Assembly: GCA_035308765.1 (NCBI GenBank)
Contig: DATGGA010000038.1
Location: 1-7,527, forward strand
Direction of reading: 5' to 3'
Length of the DNA stretch: 7,527 bases
Origin: RBG-16-66-20 sp035308765
Lineage (GTDB): Bacteria; Pseudomonadota; Gammaproteobacteria; Burkholderiales; SG8-39
Part shown: positions 5,804 to 7,527 of the stretch, piece after piece
Numbering within the stretch: position 1 is the stretch's first letter
Layout: the number at the start of each line of letters is the position of its first letter
Translations under genes and position numbers: made by a program
The notes under the pieces: generated by a model
Seen by the model: the letters and a program-made list of their open reading frames with translations, nothing else
Databases searched by the model: none
What the model was told of the DNA's origin: nothing

Positions 5804-7009
5804 ATGAAGAAAACTGCGTTCGCCGCCGCCGTTGCGATGCTTCTTGCCGGTCCCGCGTTTGCCGCCGGTGACGACACCATTACCATCGGCATGACCGTTT
5901 CCCAGACCGGCGCTCTCAACGTCGATTCGGTCGCCCAGCTCAAGGGAGCGGAATACTGGCGCGATGAAGTCAACGCCGCCGGCGGCATCAAGGCGGGCGG
6001 CAAGCGCTACAAAGTCCGTTTCGTGGAGTACGACGACCAGTCGCAGGGCGGACGCGTCCAGCAGCTGTATACCCGCCTCATCGTCCAGGACAAGGCGCAG
6101 TTCCTGTTCGGGCCGTACTCGTCCGGGCTCACGGCGACCGCGGCCGTGATCAGCGAGCAGTATGGCAGGATCATGCTGATCGGCGGCGGTGCCGAAGCGA
6201 AAACCTACCAGCTCGGAAACAAGTACCTCTTTCAGTGCATCACGCCGGCCGACTACTACCTCACCGGCGCAATCCAGGCGCTCAAGGAAAAAGATGCCCG
6301 CGCCAAGGTCGCATTCGTGTATTCTGATGATCCATTCTCGAAGGCCGTCGTGGCTGCGGCTCGCGCGCAGGCCGTCGAGGCCGGGTTCACGGTCGCGCTC
6401 GACGAATCCTATGCGCCGAGCACCACGGACTTCAGTCCGATCATCAACAAGATCATCTCGTCCGGCGCGGATGCCTTTCTCGGGGGCGGCCACTATCCCG
6501 ATGGCGCCACGCTCGCGCGCCAGCTCTACGATCAGAAGGCGCCGCTGAAGTACGTCGCGATCCTGGTCGCGCCGGACAGCCCGAAGTTCGCGACGCTCGG
6601 ATCCGCCGCGCTCGGCATCACGGTGCCATCGCAATGGGAACCGCAGGTGAAGTACAAGCCGGATTTCGGGCCCACGCCGGAGGAATTCGCGAAGTCGTAC
6701 CAGGCCAAGACCAGTCTTGAAGCCGATTACCACACGGCGTCCGGCTACGTGACCGGGATGCTGCTGCAGCACGCCATCGAGCAGGCGGGCTCGATCGAGC
6801 CCGAAAAGGTAACGGCGGCGCTGGAGAAAACCGACGTTACGACGTTCTTCGGCCGCGACAAGTTCTCCACCGATCCGAAGAGCCACGGCCTGCAGATCGC
6901 GCACCAGATGGTGCTCGCGCAGTGGCAGATGAAGAACGGCAAGCTCGAAAAAGAGATGGTCTGGCCTGACGCGGCCAAGACCGCCAGCCTCGTCTTCGCC
7001 CAGCACTGA
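5804..7009 (+). CDS. ABC transporter periplasmic substrate-binding protein, LivK/HAAT type
   Basis: A 401-residue periplasmic solute receptor that hands its ligand to an inner-membrane ABC importer. It has a signal peptide, MKKTAFAAAVAMLLAGPAFA (1-20), with cleavage near AFA-AGD. The mature protein opens with TITIGMTVSQTGAL (25-38) and has the type I periplasmic-binding fold of the Peripla_BP_6 class: lobe one carries VEYDDQS (74-80) and FGPYSSGLT (102-110), and lobe two begins near VAFVYSDDPFSK (169-180). The following gene encodes a LivH-type permease, which confirms the transport role. Ligands in this family include branched-chain amino acids, urea and short amides, and aromatic acids; the sequence alone does not decide, so I give no symbol. 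The start is set by the strong Shine-Dalgarno and the signal peptide. The frame upstream of it (from 5543) has no coding character. Confidence 0.94.
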   Translation: MKKTAFAAAVAMLLAGPAFAAGDDTITIGMTVSQTGALNVDSVAQLKGAEYWRDEVNAAGGIKAGGKRYKVRFVEYDDQSQGGRVQQLYTRLIVQDKAQFLFGPYSSGLTATAAVISEQYGRIMLIGGGAEAKTYQLGNKYLFQCITPADYYLTGAIQALKEKDARAKVAFVYSDDPFSKAVVAAARAQAVEAGFTVALDESYAPSTTDFSPIINKIISSGADAFLGGGHYPDGATLARQLYDQKAPLKYVAILVAPDSPKFATLGSAALGITVPSQWEPQVKYKPDFGPTPEEFAKSYQAKTSLEADYHTASGYVTGMLLQHAIEQAGSIEPEKVTAALEKTDVTTFFGRDKFSTDPKSHGLQIAHQMVLAQWQMKNGKLEKEMVWPDAAKTASLVFAQH

Positions 7010-7024
7010 GGCATGGCGATCCAA

Positions 7025-7050
7025 GGGAGCCGGATGCGCGCCCGGCTCCC
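7025..7050 (+). other. Intercistronic stem-loop between binding-protein and permease genes
   Basis: GGGAGCCGG (7025-7033) and CCGGCTCCC (7042-7050) form a perfect 9-bp GC-rich stem with an 8-base loop. It lies 16 nt after the binding-protein stop and 18 nt before the permease GTG. No T-tract follows, so it is not a full terminator. Such structures often protect the upstream mRNA from 3' exonucleases and lower downstream expression in ABC operons. Confidence 0.7.
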
Positions 7051-7068
7051 CGCTCCTGATTTGCACCG

Positions 7069-7527
7069 GTGATCGGGCTGCTCGCCTCGATCCTGGACGG
7101 CGTGCTCGTCGGCGCAGTCTACGGCCTCGCTGCAATGGGAATCACGCTGATCTGGGGCGTGATGAACGTGATAAATCTCACCCACGGCGCGATGATCGTG
7201 GCGGGCATGTTCGGGCTGTACTTCCTCGTCGCTGCATTGGGCGTTCCCGCCTATGCGGCGCTGGCGCCGGTGCTGGTTGCCGGATTTCTCGTCGGCCTGG
7301 CGCTCTATTGGATAGCCGTGCACCGAATGGTCGGCCAGCCGCCGCTGATGAGCCTTCTGTCCACGTTCGCGGTGAACCTCGTGCTGATCGGGCTCGGCAC
7401 CGCCGCGTGGGGCACCGTCCTCTTCAACGTCCAGGTCTCGCTTCCCGGTTTCAGCATCGGGCGCTACACCTTCCCGGGGACGCACATGATGGCGGCGGCC
7501 CTGACCGCGGCCATCGCCGGAGTGCTG
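7069..7527 (+). CDS. Branched-chain amino acid-type ABC transporter permease (LivH-like), 3' end outside window
   Basis: The first 153 residues of an inner-membrane permease of the LivH class, forming half of the translocation pore of a HAAT importer. The frame is open to the window edge. It reads VIGLLASILDGVLVGAVYGL, then LAAMGITLIWGVMNVINLTH with GAMIVAGMF, which is the family signature near the N-terminus. Several hydrophobic membrane segments follow (about 5-27, 38-57, 60-83 and 93-117). A TGA at 7057-7059 lies in frame upstream, and GTG 7069 is the first start codon after it, so the GTG start is well supported although the Shine-Dalgarno is poor. The start lies 59 nt after the binding-protein stop, in the same operon. 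A LivM-type permease and two ATPase genes would be expected further right. Confidence 0.93.
   Translation, partial: MIGLLASILDGVLVGAVYGLAAMGITLIWGVMNVINLTHGAMIVAGMFGLYFLVAALGVPAYAALAPVLVAGFLVGLALYWIAVHRMVGQPPLMSLLSTFAVNLVLIGLGTAAWGTVLFNVQVSLPGFSIGRYTFPGTHMMAAALTAAIAGVL

Noticed and set aside
5588..7135. Minus-strand open frame of 515 codons across the substrate-binding protein gene
   Set aside because: Antisense shadow of a LivK-type protein; Arg/Gly-rich with no domain.
6745..7485. Minus-strand open frame of 246 codons opposite the end of the binding protein and the permease
   Set aside because: The plus strand encodes the LivH signature in the same region; the minus frame shows no family features.
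1..7527. Search by eye for CRISPR arrays, tRNA/rRNA genes, transposases, IS ends, toxin-antitoxin or defence genes
   Set aside because: No regularly spaced repeats, no tRNA-like cloverleaf, no transposase or integrase motif and no sharp change in base composition were seen.

Overview
The window is GC-rich chromosomal DNA with short intergenic gaps and strong third-position GC bias, which opens long spurious antisense frames. The 2-hydroxyacid dehydrogenase, the LivK/LivH-type transporter and the Spy-like pair look like those of Betaproteobacteria, most likely Burkholderiales or a neighbour. That placement is an inference from protein character, not from a search.

Layout. Six genes lie on the minus strand, read from about 5485 down to 1. 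In transcription order they are: a periplasmic Spy/CpxP-like (LTxxQ) protein; a second LTxxQ protein with a lipoprotein signal; a membrane-bound class III nucleotide cyclase with an extracytoplasmic Cache-like sensor and HAMP linker; a cytosolic Hanks-type Ser/Thr kinase; a D-2-hydroxyacid dehydrogenase; and the N-terminal part of a cysteine synthase (CysK-type) cut by the window edge. A good intrinsic terminator at 2533-2564, just after the cyclase stop, splits this run into two likely transcription units: spy-spy-cyclase, and kinase-dehydrogenase-cysK. Gaps in the second unit are 9 and 3 nt. A 318-bp divergent intergenic region (5486-5803) separates this block from a plus-strand LivK-type substrate-binding protein gene and the start of its LivH-type permease gene, which runs off the right edge.

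How the genes may work together. The first unit pairs envelope proteins of the stress/metal-sensing LTxxQ family with a sensor cyclase, so envelope sensing coupled to a cyclic-nucleotide signal is possible but unproven. The second unit attaches a kinase to two metabolic enzymes. The plus-strand genes start a HAAT-family ABC uptake operon for a branched-chain amino acid, amide or similar small solute. The points most worth a second look are the Lys-to-Gln change at the cyclase's base-recognition position, the terminator lying inside the longest reading of the kinase gene, the His/Met-rich Spy-like protein, the TTGCAAC repeats in the divergent promoter region, and the stem-loop between the binding-protein and permease genes. 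I see no mobile element, RNA gene, CRISPR array or clearly new multi-gene system.
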